A DNA stretch of 64,000 nucleotides from positions 1 to 64,000 of the forward strand of contig JAXHTV010000011.1 in the NCBI GenBank assembly GCA_034189865.1, written 5' to 3'. The notes under the pieces were generated by a model that worked only from the letters and a program-made list of their open reading frames with translations, did no database searches and was not told the origin of the DNA. Both the position numbers and the translations under genes were made by a program. This document shows positions 23,921-32,939 of this stretch, in pieces. Every line of letters starts with the position of its first letter. The first letter of the stretch is position 1. The stretch is from Pseudomonadota bacterium (lineage in GTDB: Bacteria > Pseudomonadota > Gammaproteobacteria > UBA5335).

Positions 23921-25693
23921 TCACGAAGCCATGTCGCTGGCCTCGCCGGGATTCGCCGGCGGTCCCGGCAACGTGAAGTAAAATGTGCTCCCCTGGTCAA
24001 TCACCGATTCAGCCCATACCCGGCCGCCGTGCTTGGAGATTACGCGCTTGACGGTCGCCAGCCCGATGCCGGTCCCTTCGAATTCCGAGGCCGGGTGGAG
24101 TCGTTGAAACGGCGTGAACAGTTTGTCGGCATATGCCATGTTGAAACCGGCCCCGTTATCCCGCACGAAAAAGGCCGGTTCACCTTGGATGGTCGTGTGT
24201 CCGACCTCAATGTGCGCACGGCCAGTCCGCAGTGAAAATTTCCAGGCGTTGCCGAGCAGATTTTCCAAGGCGATTCGTAACAGTTTCGGGTCTGCCCAGG
24301 CTCGCAGATTGGGTTCTACCTGGGTGGTGACGCTATGCGTGCGATCGTTATGCGCCAACTTGGTGATTTCGGCTTGAGCCATTGAAGACAAATCGATGTC
24401 GCGCTGGCGCAGGGTTGCCCGCGTGACGCGGGACAGCAGCAGGATGTCGTCGATCAGCTGATCCATCTCGGCGGCGCCCTTGCTGATCAGCTGCATGTGA
24501 TTCCGGCCGCGAGAGTCCAATTGTTGCGCATAATCGGCTTTGAGGTTGTGGATGAGGCCGCTGATTGCCCTTAACGGTGCCCGCAGGTCGTGGGAGACCG
24601 AGTAAGAGAACGATTCCAGCTCCCGGTAGGCGTCCTCCAACTCGGCCGTGCGTTGGGCGACACGGGATTCGAGTTCTCGATTGAGTTCGCGAATTTCCTG
24701 TTCGGCGCGTTTGCGTTCGGTGATGTCCTGATAAGTCCCCATCACGCCGATTATTTCCCCGGCTGCGTTGCGAAGCGGTACCTTGGTGGTCTCCAGCCAA
24801 ATGGTGTCGCCTCGCGGGGTGGTTTGCGGTTCTTCATAGTGGAGTTTGGCTTCGCCGCTGGCGATTACCGCGGCATCATCTGCGCGATACAGTTCGGCTT
24901 GTTCGGACCAGACCAAGTTCCGGTCGTCTTGTCCAAGGATCTGCTTTGTCTCGTCGAGCCCCGCATCCTGCGCGAACAGTTTGTTGAAGCCCAAGTAGCA
25001 TAAATTGCGGTCTTTCCAAAAGACCCGGACGGGAATCGCGTCGAGCACGGTTTGCAGCATCACGGCTGCGTCCAGCATGTCCAGTTGGGCCTTTTTGCGA
25101 TCGGTGACGTCGAGCCGGGTTCCGATCATCCGGCGGGGTTGGCCGGTATCGCTGGTTTCCACGATCCGGCCTCGGTCTAGCACCCAGCGCCATTCGCCCC
25201 CGTCATGGCGGATTCGGTAAACGGCTTCAAAGTGATGGTGGCCGGCTTTGAGATGATCGTTCAGCGCTTGACGGACCGCGTCGGCGTCATCCGGGTGAAT
25301 GCCGGTAAACCAGTCGCTCATCGAAATGTGCGCATTTTGCTGGCCATCTGTGTCGCCACTGGACCGTGAGGGCGTGAGGTGAATCTCGTCGGCGACAACG
25401 TTCCAGTCCCACAGGATTCCCTGAGCGTTCTCCAAAGCAAGCTGGAGCAAAGTTTCCAATTCGTGTTTGGACGCGACCACCGCGCCAGCGGGCGTGCGGG
25501 CGCTCCAGTCGCTCGAGGTGGCGGCTACAGTAGCGCCAGGCGCACTTGGACGTCGCCAGCGACTGATGGGGATGTAGGCGAGTGGATCTCGGGTCCGGCC
25601 AATCCACAGCGCGGCGGCGAAAAGGCCCGGAAGAACGATGAGTATCAATGCCCACGCTACGCCGGGTTGTTCAGCAAACCAGCTGGAAATCAT
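23921..25693 (-). CDS. Membrane-anchored PAS-domain sensor histidine kinase
   Basis: A 590-residue sensor kinase. Order: one N-terminal membrane helix (about 12-32), PAS/PAC domain 1 (about 85-200, with the WRWVLDRGRIVE and GTRLDVTDRKKAQ features), PAS/PAC domain 2 (about 210-328, ending GVMGTYQDITERKRAEQEI), a coiled linker, the HisKA dimerisation helix with phospho-acceptor H368 in SYSVSHDLRAPLRAI, and an HATPase_c domain (about 470-580) with N-box ALENLLGNAWKF, G1 VRDNGAGF and G2 GTGIGLATVKR. It resembles the phytochrome-type bacteriophytochrome-like kinases with cytoplasmic PAS sensors. No response regulator is adjacent. It precedes the PmoC-like gene on the same strand. Confidence 0.92.
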   Translation of the reverse strand: MISSWFAEQPGVAWALILIVLPGLFAAALWIGRTRDPLAYIPISRWRRPSAPGATVAATSSDWSARTPAGAVVASKHELETLLQLALENAQGILWDWNVVADEIHLTPSRSSGDTDGQQNAHISMSDWFTGIHPDDADAVRQALNDHLKAGHHHFEAVYRIRHDGGEWRWVLDRGRIVETSDTGQPRRMIGTRLDVTDRKKAQLDMLDAAVMLQTVLDAIPVRVFWKDRNLCYLGFNKLFAQDAGLDETKQILGQDDRNLVWSEQAELYRADDAAVIASGEAKLHYEEPQTTPRGDTIWLETTKVPLRNAAGEIIGVMGTYQDITERKRAEQEIRELNRELESRVAQRTAELEDAYRELESFSYSVSHDLRAPLRAISGLIHNLKADYAQQLDSRGRNHMQLISKGAAEMDQLIDDILLLSRVTRATLRQRDIDLSSMAQAEITKLAHNDRTHSVTTQVEPNLRAWADPKLLRIALENLLGNAWKFSLRTGRAHIEVGHTTIQGEPAFFVRDNGAGFNMAYADKLFTPFQRLHPASEFEGTGIGLATVKRVISKHGGRVWAESVIDQGSTFYFTLPGPPANPGEASDMAS

Positions 25694-25722
25694 CGACGTT
25701 CTCTATTTTCCGCTGCTTGTAG

Positions 25723-25753
25723 AGTCGTAATAACTATATAAGTCGTTATGACG
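25723..25753. promoter_or_regulatory. Repeated/dyad motif upstream of the histidine kinase gene
   Basis: AGTCGTAATAAC (25723-25734) and AGTCGTTATGAC (25741-25752) are direct repeats matching at 10 of 12 positions, 18 bases apart. The same stretch can be read as a near-perfect inverted repeat, CGTAATAAC / GTTATGACG (25726-25734, 25745-25753). It lies 30 bases upstream of the kinase start in an AT-rich segment. It is a candidate binding site for a response regulator or other dimeric factor. Confidence 0.4.
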
Positions 25754-25842
25754 TTAAGTTTCTTAAGAATAGTTCAGAGAAACTTTCGTAGCAGATGGGC
25801 AAACGTCGGTTCTAGTGAGACAGGGAATTGACTCGATGCCGC

Positions 25843-27039
25843 TCAGGCGCGGGCGATGAGAAGCGGAACGTACATCTCCGCAGGGCTGGTTCCTCCGTGA
25901 ACGCCCAGTTGATCGTGTGGGCGTTCCCCCGGCACGTGGTCGTGAACGATCCAGTTGTCTTTCATGATCAGGCAATAGTCGCCCACACGTTCCCTCAGAC
26001 GGGGGTGGGGTGTGCCCGTGCCATACCAGCCGGCGTCTATCAGGTCGGCGCTCGAGTGAACGGTGAGATAGGGTTGCAGTTCGTCGGCGATATAGTCTTT
26101 GAAGCTTCGTCTTTGGTGCGGCTTCACATAGCAGTAAGCCACGCGACGTTCGCCGCACAAAGGACGGGCGAGCGTGTCGGTCAGTTGGGGGTGATCGGCC
26201 AGATCGATATGCCGCTCCGGTGGGGAGTCGATAAAACCGTGGTCGGCGGTGACGACGACTGTGGCGTTTGAGCCCTCGATACGTTCCAAAAACTCACCAA
26301 AGGCTTGGTCCAATTCCCCCAGACGCTGAGCGACTTGCTCACTGGCAATGCCGTGATCGTGGGCCAACGCGTCGATTTCGGAGAAATACGCGTAGGTATA
26401 GCTTTGGCCCTTCGCCTGCTTGATGACGGTTTCCAGGGCGGCGAACAATTCATCGACGCCTTCGTATCCGATCCGTTTGGCCCGGCCCGAATGATATTGA
26501 TTAAAGGGCGACTCGACGATTTTTCGCGGCGAGACCACATAGGCGTGTCGATGGATTCGGTCGAACACCGGGGCATGGATGAACAGTTTGGCCGGCAGTT
26601 GGGCCGGTGCGGTGCCCAAGGGCCCACGACCACGGCGGTATAGCGGCAAGGTGGCGATGACCCGGTCGATTTCCGAGAAATACATATGCCACCCCGTCAA
26701 TCCGTGTTGTTGAGGCGGTACGCCTGTGAGAAACGTCGGTATGGCGCTGGCCGTGGTGGAAGGAAAGACCGAGGTTAGCCGGCCGCCATACTGTTTTTGC
26801 AGGCATGGTGCGCGATCGGTGCCTTTCAAGTGCTCGTCGCCCAAACCATCGACGACGAGCAGAACGAGATGGTCGTTTTGGTCCAATGCCGGTTGAGGCG
26901 TGCTCAATGGTGGTAGGTCCGGTACTGGATTGGCCCCGCAGGCCTGGGCGATGGACTGGATCAGATTGGCGATGCCAGCGCCTTGATAATCGGGCCGCAC
27001 TTGGGCGGCATGTGGGTCATCATTCATTGGGCCAACCAT
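25843..27039 (-). CDS. Alkaline phosphatase superfamily protein (nucleotide pyrophosphatase/phosphodiesterase type)
   Basis: A 398-residue metal-dependent phosphodiesterase/phosphatase. Family signatures are LLVVDGLGDEHL (first metal Asp), FPSTTASAIPTFLTGVPPQQHG (nucleophile Thr/Ser region), FSEIDALAHDHG (metal D and H) and VVVTADHGFIDSP (metal D-H). There is no signal peptide, so it probably acts in the cytoplasm. Members include NPP-type enzymes, phosphoglycerate mutase-like and phosphonoacetate hydrolase-like proteins, and the substrate cannot be fixed here. Two starts, 27039 and 27027, are possible; neither has a strong ribosome-binding site. It is divergent from the hotdog-fold gene and followed by the kinase gene on the same strand after about 150 bases. 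Confidence 0.85.
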   Translation of the reverse strand: MVGPMNDDPHAAQVRPDYQGAGIANLIQSIAQACGANPVPDLPPLSTPQPALDQNDHLVLLVVDGLGDEHLKGTDRAPCLQKQYGGRLTSVFPSTTASAIPTFLTGVPPQQHGLTGWHMYFSEIDRVIATLPLYRRGRGPLGTAPAQLPAKLFIHAPVFDRIHRHAYVVSPRKIVESPFNQYHSGRAKRIGYEGVDELFAALETVIKQAKGQSYTYAYFSEIDALAHDHGIASEQVAQRLGELDQAFGEFLERIEGSNATVVVTADHGFIDSPPERHIDLADHPQLTDTLARPLCGERRVAYCYVKPHQRRSFKDYIADELQPYLTVHSSADLIDAGWYGTGTPHPRLRERVGDYCLIMKDNWIVHDHVPGERPHDQLGVHGGTSPAEMYVPLLIARA

Positions 27040-27363
27040 GGGTTCGAAATAGCAAGCGGGCGCGGCATCGCATCGGAATTGCCTTTGGCGCTTGGGGGGA
27101 GGTTGTCTTGGGCCGTTACGGTTTTGACAAACAAGATCAACATCCCGCGCCGGGTCTTCTATTATGCCGCAGCTCTGGCCTCAGGTGGGTTTAGTGTGTT
27201 GCACTTGAACTTGGGTGTGCGCGGTTCCGGGGAACGGCTCTACCGATAGACTGCGAGTCTTCGTGGGTTGACCGCGTGTGTAAGGCGGAGACACCCAACG
27301 GACGTCTATGTGATCCAGGATGGATCCTAAGGACCCGGTCGATGACAAAACAAGGAGAGATTC
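27040..27363. other. Intergenic region between divergent genes, no gene seen
   Basis: About 324 bases between the phosphodiesterase-like gene (minus) and the DUF4442 gene (plus). A short frame at 26983-27249 overlaps the phosphodiesterase start and has no recognisable content. I see no tRNA, strong hairpin or repeat. The AGGAGA ribosome-binding site of the DUF4442 gene is at its right end. Confidence 0.5.
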
Positions 27364-27828
27364 ATGGAAGAAACGACCGCGATTCGCTGGTTCAGGCGAA
27401 TTCAGAGAATTCCGTTTCATAACGCGCTGATCGTTTTCGGACTTAAGCTGGCCGCGCCCTATTCGGCGAACATTCGGCCACGGATTTTGAAGGCCGAGCC
27501 GTGCAGTATGGAAATCGCCATGAAAAAGCGGCGGGCTGTCACGAACCATATGCGTACGGTTCATGCGGTGGCCATGGCAAATCTGGTGGAACTCACAGCA
27601 TCGGCGTGCGTGCAGATGAGCATTCCCCGCAGCGCCCGTTGGATACCCAGTGGACTGAATATCCGCTACTTGAAAAAAGCCCGTTCTGACCTGCGCGCGG
27701 TATGTCGGTTCGATCCCCCGGACTGGCAGACCAAACAAGACATCGAGATACCCGTGGACGTTTTTGATACCGAGGGCGACAAGGTGGTGGCCGCGACCTT
27801 GTTGATGCGGATCGGTCCTAAGCTCTGA
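27364..27828 (+). CDS. DUF4442 hotdog-fold protein (thioesterase-like)
   Basis: A 154-residue protein resembling the DUF4442 family, which has the hotdog fold of acyl-CoA thioesterases. Supporting segments are the N-terminal amphipathic helix with NALIVFGLKLAAPYSANIRPRI, then MKKRRAVTNHMRTVHAVAMANLVELTASACVQMSIP (the central hotdog helix with its N-H residues) and the strand pair GLNIRYLKKARSDLRAVCRF. The ATG at 27364 follows AGGAGA. It could act on acyl thioesters in lipid or polyketide-like metabolism; none is shown. It precedes a metallophosphatase gene in the same direction after about 125 bases. Family recognition is by pattern only. Confidence 0.75.
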   Translation: MEETTAIRWFRRIQRIPFHNALIVFGLKLAAPYSANIRPRILKAEPCSMEIAMKKRRAVTNHMRTVHAVAMANLVELTASACVQMSIPRSARWIPSGLNIRYLKKARSDLRAVCRFDPPDWQTKQDIEIPVDVFDTEGDKVVAATLLMRIGPKL

Positions 27829-27954
27829 CGGCGATCGTCCCCCGCCGGACCATCAGGTCCTGCAACAGTCCGCCGATATGCTGAGCATGGTTTGCTGTGC
27901 TGGTAAGACGCGCAGTCAGCGATGGACGTTTTTCGTGATGAAAAGGGGGGGCTT

Positions 27955-29226
27955 ATGAGTTCACGAATCGAATCCGCGGGTCCGGCGGGCTACGCCAAGC
28001 ACACAGGGGCGCTGATTTGCGCGTTGTGTTGGATGTGCTGGAGTGTTACTGGGGCGGCGGCTCCTCGCGGAGTCCACTTGAGTTTCTCTGAAGACCCCAT
28101 GTCCAGCCTGACGGCGGTTTGGTTCACCGACTCGCGGGTCGATCCGGGCTCGCAGGTCCAATACGGCACACCGGCGGGCACCGAATGCACCGTGGGTGAT
28201 TTGATGCTCAGCGCCCTGGGTCGCAGCAAGCGAACTCCCGGGGTTGAGTCATTGACCCATGAGGTGGTGATCCGAGATCTGCCGTCGGGAACGGACCTGT
28301 GCTACCGCGTCGGTACGCCAGGGGATTGGTCGCCTGTGTGGCGAACACATACGGCACCGGCCGCTCCGCAAGGTTTTCGTTTCGTGGCATTCGGCGATCA
28401 CGGCACTTCCGAGCTGAGTGAAAGCACCTCAGCCCAGGTGGCGGCGGTGGAGCCGGATTTGGTGCTGTTGGCAGGCGATGTGTCCTATGCCAATGGCGAT
28501 CAGCCGATTTGGGACGAATATTTTGATGACCACCAATCGCTCTATGCCACCGTTCCGTTGATGACCGCCCTGGGCAACCACGAACACGAGGACTTCAGAG
28601 GTATTCGGGCGTACCGAAACCGATTGGCTTTGCCCGGCAACGAGGTGTTTTACAGTTTCGACTATTCCAACGTCCACTTTTTGGTGCTGGACGGCGGGGT
28701 GAAAGCATTCGATCCCCTGGGGCTGATCAGTCAGATCCCGATTAGGGAGTGGCTGTTTGCGGTTCGCGATTTGCGGGGTGCGAAACAGCGAAAAGAGCTT
28801 GGCGAGATCGACTTTATCGTTGTGATGCAACACTTCCCGCTTTATTCGAATCACGCCACGCGTGGCAACGAGCTGGGTTTGGCGGCCATTTTGGAGCCCC
28901 TATTCGCCGCCTTTGATGTGGATATGTTGATCACCGGGCACAATCATCACTACGAGCGTTCCAAGCCCATGCAATTCGGCCAGCCCACCACTGATGAATT
29001 GACGGACTACCTAAACCCTCAAGGTTACATCCAGGTGATCACCGGGGCCGCCGGACGCTCGTTGTATGACTTCAAGCCGGAGGACCAGTTCGCTCTTTGG
29101 TCTGCCGCCTGGGCACGCCGTTATCACTTCGTTCAGTTCGATGTGGACGGTCCCGTCATGCAGGTCGAGGCGATCGCCACCGACGAGATCGGCGGCGTGA
29201 TCGACCAGTGGTCGCTGACCCGCTGA
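27955..29226 (+). CDS. Exported purple acid phosphatase-like metallophosphoesterase
   Basis: A 423-residue protein with a signal peptide (GALICALCWMCWSVTGAAA), an N-terminal fibronectin-like domain of purple acid phosphatases (about 40-135, with SLTAVWFTDS, YRVGTPGDWSPVWRTHT), and a calcineurin-type metallophosphoesterase domain. Metal motifs are FVAFGDHG, LLAGDVSYANGD, ALGNHEHE, VVMQHFPLYS and ITGHNHHYERS, which is a full set. It probably hydrolyses phosphoesters in the periplasm. A frame opening at 27922 exists, but the ATG at 27955 has a run of seven Gs four bases upstream and leads straight into the signal peptide. Confidence 0.9.
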   Translation: MSSRIESAGPAGYAKHTGALICALCWMCWSVTGAAAPRGVHLSFSEDPMSSLTAVWFTDSRVDPGSQVQYGTPAGTECTVGDLMLSALGRSKRTPGVESLTHEVVIRDLPSGTDLCYRVGTPGDWSPVWRTHTAPAAPQGFRFVAFGDHGTSELSESTSAQVAAVEPDLVLLAGDVSYANGDQPIWDEYFDDHQSLYATVPLMTALGNHEHEDFRGIRAYRNRLALPGNEVFYSFDYSNVHFLVLDGGVKAFDPLGLISQIPIREWLFAVRDLRGAKQRKELGEIDFIVVMQHFPLYSNHATRGNELGLAAILEPLFAAFDVDMLITGHNHHYERSKPMQFGQPTTDELTDYLNPQGYIQVITGAAGRSLYDFKPEDQFALWSAAWARRYHFVQFDVDGPVMQVEAIATDEIGGVIDQWSLTR

Positions 29227-29361
29227 GCGTGCTCCATTCGTCGGATCCGTTCGTTAACCCCTCCGTCCTCCTTCGTCTCTGGCCTTGCCTATAGTTATTT
29301 CGAGGGCATGGCGTTGTGCGGTCATGCCCTGAGCGGAGACGGTAAATAGGAGGGAAGAACC

Positions 29362-30285
29362 ATGTCCGAGATTCGATATGACGGCCAAGTGGCCGTCGTC
29401 ACCGGTGCGGGTAACGGGATTGGTCGCGCCCACGCCAAATTGCTGGCAGCCCGGGGTGCCAAAGTCATCGTCAATGACCTTGGCGGTGGTGTGGATGGTA
29501 CAGGAAGCTCGCGGTCGCCCGCGCAACAGGTCGTGGATGAAATTCGTGGCGATGGTGGTGAGGCCGTGCCGGATTTCAATACCGTGGCCACGGTCGATGG
29601 TGCCGAAGCGGTGGTACAGACTGCACTGGATGCCTACGGACGTCTGGATATCCTGGTCAACAACGCGGGTATCTTGCGCGACAAGTCCTTTAAGAACATG
29701 TCACCGGAGATGTTCCAGGCGGTGATTGACGTGCACTTGTACGGTACGGTCTGGATCTGCCGAGCGGCTTGGCCGGTGATGTATGACACCCAGCAATACG
29801 GCCGCATCATCAACACCAGCTCTTCGTCCAGTCTGGGCAACTTTGGTCAGACGAACTACAGTGCGGCCAAAGCCGGGATCATCGGTTTTTCCCGATCGCT
29901 GTCCGTGGAAGGCGCAAAACGAAACGTCAAAGTGAATGTTCTGTGTCCCGGCGGTGTGACCCGAATGACAGAAGATTTAATCGGCGGCTTCTTGCAAAGC
30001 CAGAACATCAGCATGGACCCCGAGATGGTCAGTCCAATGGTGGCTTACCTGGCCCATCGCGATTGCGCTTATACCGGCGAAATATTTGCCGCTGCCGCGG
30101 GGCGGTACGGTCGCCTGTTCTTCGGCGCGACACCCGGTTATTTCAATCCCCAGGCGGCGCCGGAGGATGTTCGGGATCACATCAAACAGGTCATGGACCC
30201 GGCAGACTACGTTTTGTGCCGCAGCGCGGCCGACGAAATGCAGCTCATGAGCAAGACGAAAACCGGTGAACCCCAACCGGCATAA
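29362..30285 (+). CDS. SDR-family dehydrogenase, (3R)-hydroxyacyl-CoA dehydrogenase-like
   Basis: A 307-residue classical short-chain dehydrogenase. Cofactor motif GAGNGIGRAHAKLLAARG lies near residues 14-31, followed by VIVNDLGGGVDGTGSS, which is typical of the dehydrogenase domain of peroxisomal multifunctional enzyme 2 and its bacterial relatives. The catalytic set is NNAGILRDKSF (N), INTSSSSSLGNFGQTNYSAAKAGIIG (S and Y-x3-K). Enzymes of this group oxidise (3R)-hydroxyacyl-CoA or related substrates with NAD+. No hydratase domain is fused. AGGGAGGAAG precedes the ATG. A 10-bp stem-loop follows the stop. Confidence 0.9.
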   Translation: MSEIRYDGQVAVVTGAGNGIGRAHAKLLAARGAKVIVNDLGGGVDGTGSSRSPAQQVVDEIRGDGGEAVPDFNTVATVDGAEAVVQTALDAYGRLDILVNNAGILRDKSFKNMSPEMFQAVIDVHLYGTVWICRAAWPVMYDTQQYGRIINTSSSSSLGNFGQTNYSAAKAGIIGFSRSLSVEGAKRNVKVNVLCPGGVTRMTEDLIGGFLQSQNISMDPEMVSPMVAYLAHRDCAYTGEIFAAAAGRYGRLFFGATPGYFNPQAAPEDVRDHIKQVMDPADYVLCRSAADEMQLMSKTKTGEPQPA

Positions 30286-30292
30286 AATCGGC

Positions 30293-30326
30293 GGGCCCGG
30301 AGTGCTCACCCAGAGGCTCCGGGCCC
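30293..30326. terminator. Stem-loop between convergent SDR and YcnI-like genes
   Basis: GGGCCCGGAG (30293-30302) and CTCCGGGCCC (30317-30326) are perfect 10-base arms with a 14-base loop. They sit between the SDR stop (30285) and the end of the YcnI-like gene (30334). There is no strong T-tract, so it may act as a bidirectional terminator or 3' stabilising hairpin. Confidence 0.6.
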
Positions 30327-30333
30327 ATGGTTC

Positions 30334-30876
30334 CTACCTCAGGGTATCCACCTCTGAGATTTCCGGGGCGGTGATGGTCAGGTTGGGGACTGTTTCGTTG
30401 TCCCAGATGTTTTGGCCGCGAATGCACTGCTGAACGGTGGGGAACTCCAGCGTGATCTGGTCAGTTCCTTGCGGAAGCTCGGGCAGGGTCAGTCGGAATT
30501 GGAACACCTCGTACTGGGCGTCGGGGAGCAACCCCAGAGACCACTGGATGGCGGTTACATCTTCAAAATAGAGCGTGCCGTGGCTTTCGAAGGGCTCCAC
30601 CGGGCCGCGCTGCGCTCTGACCAGCCACTGCCGCGTGTAACGGGGTTTGATTCGCATGGCGGCCGGTGTCACGCCCGGTCCGTTGGGCATTTGTACCTGT
30701 ACGCTCCGGGTGGCGCTGCCCTCACAACCATGGGCGATCCGCAGCCCCACTTCCACCGTCTGGCCGGCGACGAACGTGTCTTCCACGAATACCGCGTGGC
30801 CGTGAGCCGTACCGCTAACAAACGCCAGCAATGCGCCGGCGAGAATTGCGCCGCTCATGGGCGAATGATGGTGCAC
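30334..30876 (-). CDS. YcnI-type (DUF1775) exported copper-binding protein
   Basis: A 180-residue exported protein of the DUF1775/YcnI family. From the GTG start (GGAGG eight bases upstream) there is a short signal peptide ending TAHG, giving a mature N-terminus beginning HAVFVEDTF; in characterised YcnI the N-terminal histidine of the mature protein binds Cu(II). The family motif appears as VGLRIAHGCEGSATRSVQVQMP, and the C-terminal domain ends with QQCIRGQNIWDN. Role is probably periplasmic copper handling. No CopC/CopD gene is adjacent, though copper-linked candidates occur elsewhere in the window (PmoC-like gene; CopD-like partial gene at the right end). Confidence 0.85.
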   Translation of the reverse strand: MHHHSPMSGAILAGALLAFVSGTAHGHAVFVEDTFVAGQTVEVGLRIAHGCEGSATRSVQVQMPNGPGVTPAAMRIKPRYTRQWLVRAQRGPVEPFESHGTLYFEDVTAIQWSLGLLPDAQYEVFQFRLTLPELPQGTDQITLEFPTVQQCIRGQNIWDNETVPNLTITAPEISEVDTLR

Positions 30877-31081
30877 GTTTAAGACCTCCGTGTGAATTTC
30901 GCTAATGGCGCTGTTCCTGTTTTGGCTCAGGGGCATTGTAGGTACGACTGTTGGTTCAACAGGATGCGGCATGTTGTCGCGGCGCCCCGGGTTGTGTGTC
31001 GTTCCCATCGGGTGGGATGGACTTGAACGGCTGTTTAGGGCTTACTGTAGCGAACGAAATATCGAGTCATTTGGAGGGGGG

Positions 31082-31777
31082 ATGGACGCATATTTGGCTT
31101 CCACAGAATTCTTAGACTGGGATACGCCGGCGGTGCGCGATTATGCCCAGGCGGCAGTCGGCGACGCCGACTCGGCCCGCGAGCGTGCGGTTCGGCTTTA
31201 CTACAAGGTTCGGGACGGCATTCGCTACGATCCGTATCGTTTCCGTCTGCATCGCGGCTATTTCAAGGCCAGTGAAATCGCCCAGCGTGACCGGGACTAT
31301 TGCGTTCCCAAAGCGGTTTTGTTGGCGGCCGCAGCGCGAGCGGTGGGGGTGCCCTCACGCGTCGGCTTCGCCGATGTGCGCAATCACCTGGCGACGGAGA
31401 AAATGCGCGCGATGATGCAAACCGATGTGTTCGGCTGGCACGGATATGCGGAGCTATGTATTGATGGTCAGTGGTTCAAGGTGACCCCGGCGTTCAATCT
31501 GAGCCTGTGCGAAAAGGCGGGGGTGCGTCCGTTGGAGTTTGATGGCCTCGCGGATGCGATTTTCCACGAGTTCGATTGGGAAGGTCGCCGCCATATGGAA
31601 TATTTGAAAGATCACGGCACCTTTGCGGAATTCCCCTACGAGGCGATGCTGAAGGGCATGGCGGACGTTTATCCCGAGCTGATGGGCCCGATGGCGAGCA
31701 AGCTGCTGGCGGAATTCGGCGGCGAAGATTTTGAGCAGGCTATCGCACAAGAGGCGCAGCACCCGGCGGGCCGCTGA
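31082..31777 (+). CDS. Transglutaminase-like domain protein
   Basis: A 231-residue cysteine-protease-fold protein of the transglutaminase-like superfamily. The catalytic triad is visible: the cysteine in QRDRDYCVPKAVLLAAAARAVGVPSRVGFADVRNH, the histidine in FGWHGYAELCIDGQWFKVTPAFN and the following aspartate/asparagine position reading PAFN. Proteins of this kind are amidases or peptidases rather than cross-linking enzymes. It has no signal peptide. Start ATG 31082 follows GGAGGGGGG directly; the upstream frame to 30905 is rejected. It is convergent with pqqE, and its C-terminus ends about 55 bases before that gene's stop. Confidence 0.85.
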   Translation: MDAYLASTEFLDWDTPAVRDYAQAAVGDADSARERAVRLYYKVRDGIRYDPYRFRLHRGYFKASEIAQRDRDYCVPKAVLLAAAARAVGVPSRVGFADVRNHLATEKMRAMMQTDVFGWHGYAELCIDGQWFKVTPAFNLSLCEKAGVRPLEFDGLADAIFHEFDWEGRRHMEYLKDHGTFAEFPYEAMLKGMADVYPELMGPMASKLLAEFGGEDFEQAIAQEAQHPAGR

Positions 31778-31832
31778 GGTGGCGATGACGGATTTCAATC
31801 ACCGCCAACGGGTCGGAACTACCGAAGCGGGT

Positions 31833-32939
31833 TTAGCGTTCGCTGAGCTTTTTAGAGTTTTTCGGGGTGCGGAAAACCAACGGTGCGTTTGGTTCGGACG
31901 CCGCCTCGGCCGTGATGTTTTGAATGAGCCCGTGATGGGGTGATTTATCGCAAACCGGATCGGCGTTGGCGGCATCACCGGTCAACAGATACGCTTGGCA
32001 GCGACAGCCGCCGAGATCTTTGGATTTTTCCGGGCAGGTGCGGCAGGGAGTTTTCATCCACGCGTCGCCGCGATACTGATTGAAGGCGGCGGACTCGTAC
32101 CAGATGGTGCGCAGAGCATGGTCCTTGACGTTGGGAAATTCCAAACCCGGAATCACTTGCGCCGCGTGGCAGGGGAGTGCGGTGCCATCGGGGGTGATAT
32201 TCAAAGCCAGCTTTCCCCAACCATTCATACAAGCCTTTGGCCGCTTTTCGTAATAATCGGGCACGACATAATAAATTTTCATCGCGCCCTGGTAGTCGGC
32301 CCGAAACACCTCAACGTCTTTCTCCGCTTGTTCCAGTTGGGTCCGCGTGGGTAACAGCGCGGACCGGTTTATAAGCGCCCAACCGTAGTATTGCGTGGTT
32401 GCCAGCTCCACATAATCGGCGTCCAGACTCTGCGCCAGGCGCAGCATGTCGGGGATCTGGTGCAGATTGTGGCGGTTCAACACAAAGCATAAGACCATGG
32501 GGTAACCGACGGATTTAACCGCCCGGGCGATATCCAGCTTGTGCTCGAATGCGCGCGTTCCCGCCAGGTGATCGTTGAGCTCCCGTGTTGCTGCCTGGAA
32601 GCTGACTTGGATGTGATCCAGCCCCGCGGATTTGAGCGCTGCGATGCGCTCACGGTCGAGGCCGACTCCAGAGGTGATGAGGTTGGTGTAAAAACCCAGT
32701 TCCCGCGCGTGTTCAACCAGGGTTTCCAAGTCGCGCCGGGTGGCTGGTTCGCCGCCGGATAATCCCAGTTGCGCGGCACCCAACGCCCGTGCCTGCTGGA
32801 ACACGTCAATCCATTGCGCCGTGGTGAGTTCCGCTTTGGTCCGAGAGAAATTGACCGGGTTGCTGCAGTAAGGGCATTGCAGCGGGCAGGCGTAGCTCAG
32901 CTCGGCCAACAGCCACAGCGGCGGATTTGAGTCAGCCAT
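31833..32939 (-). CDS. pqqE: PqqA peptide cyclase (radical SAM) PqqE
   Basis: A 368-residue radical SAM enzyme that makes the Glu-Tyr carbon bond in PqqA, the first step of PQQ synthesis. The SAM cluster motif [18 protein letters not shown] is near residue 20, and the C-terminal SPASM-type cysteines are in [22 protein letters not shown] and [19 protein letters not shown]. All look intact. It overlaps the pqqD stop by 8 bases (start ATG 32939; two ATGs a few codons upstream are alternatives), so the two are translationally coupled. It is the last gene of the pqqABCDE unit and is convergent with the transglutaminase-like gene. Confidence 0.96.
   Translation of the reverse strand: MADSNPPLWLLAELSYACPLQCPYCSNPVNFSRTKAELTTAQWIDVFQQARALGAAQLGLSGGEPATRRDLETLVEHARELGFYTNLITSGVGLDRERIAALKSAGLDHIQVSFQAATRELNDHLAGTRAFEHKLDIARAVKSVGYPMVLCFVLNRHNLHQIPDMLRLAQSLDADYVELATTQYYGWALINRSALLPTRTQLEQAEKDVEVFRADYQGAMKIYYVVPDYYEKRPKACMNGWGKLALNITPDGTALPCHAAQVIPGLEFPNVKDHALRTIWYESAAFNQYRGDAWMKTPCRTCPEKSKDLGGCRCQAYLLTGDAANADPVCDKSPHHGLIQNITAEAASEPNAPLVFRTPKNSKKLSER

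Noticed and set aside
26983-27249. 88-codon plus-strand frame between divergent genes
   Set aside because: Overlaps the start of the phosphodiesterase-like gene and lacks a ribosome-binding site or known motif.
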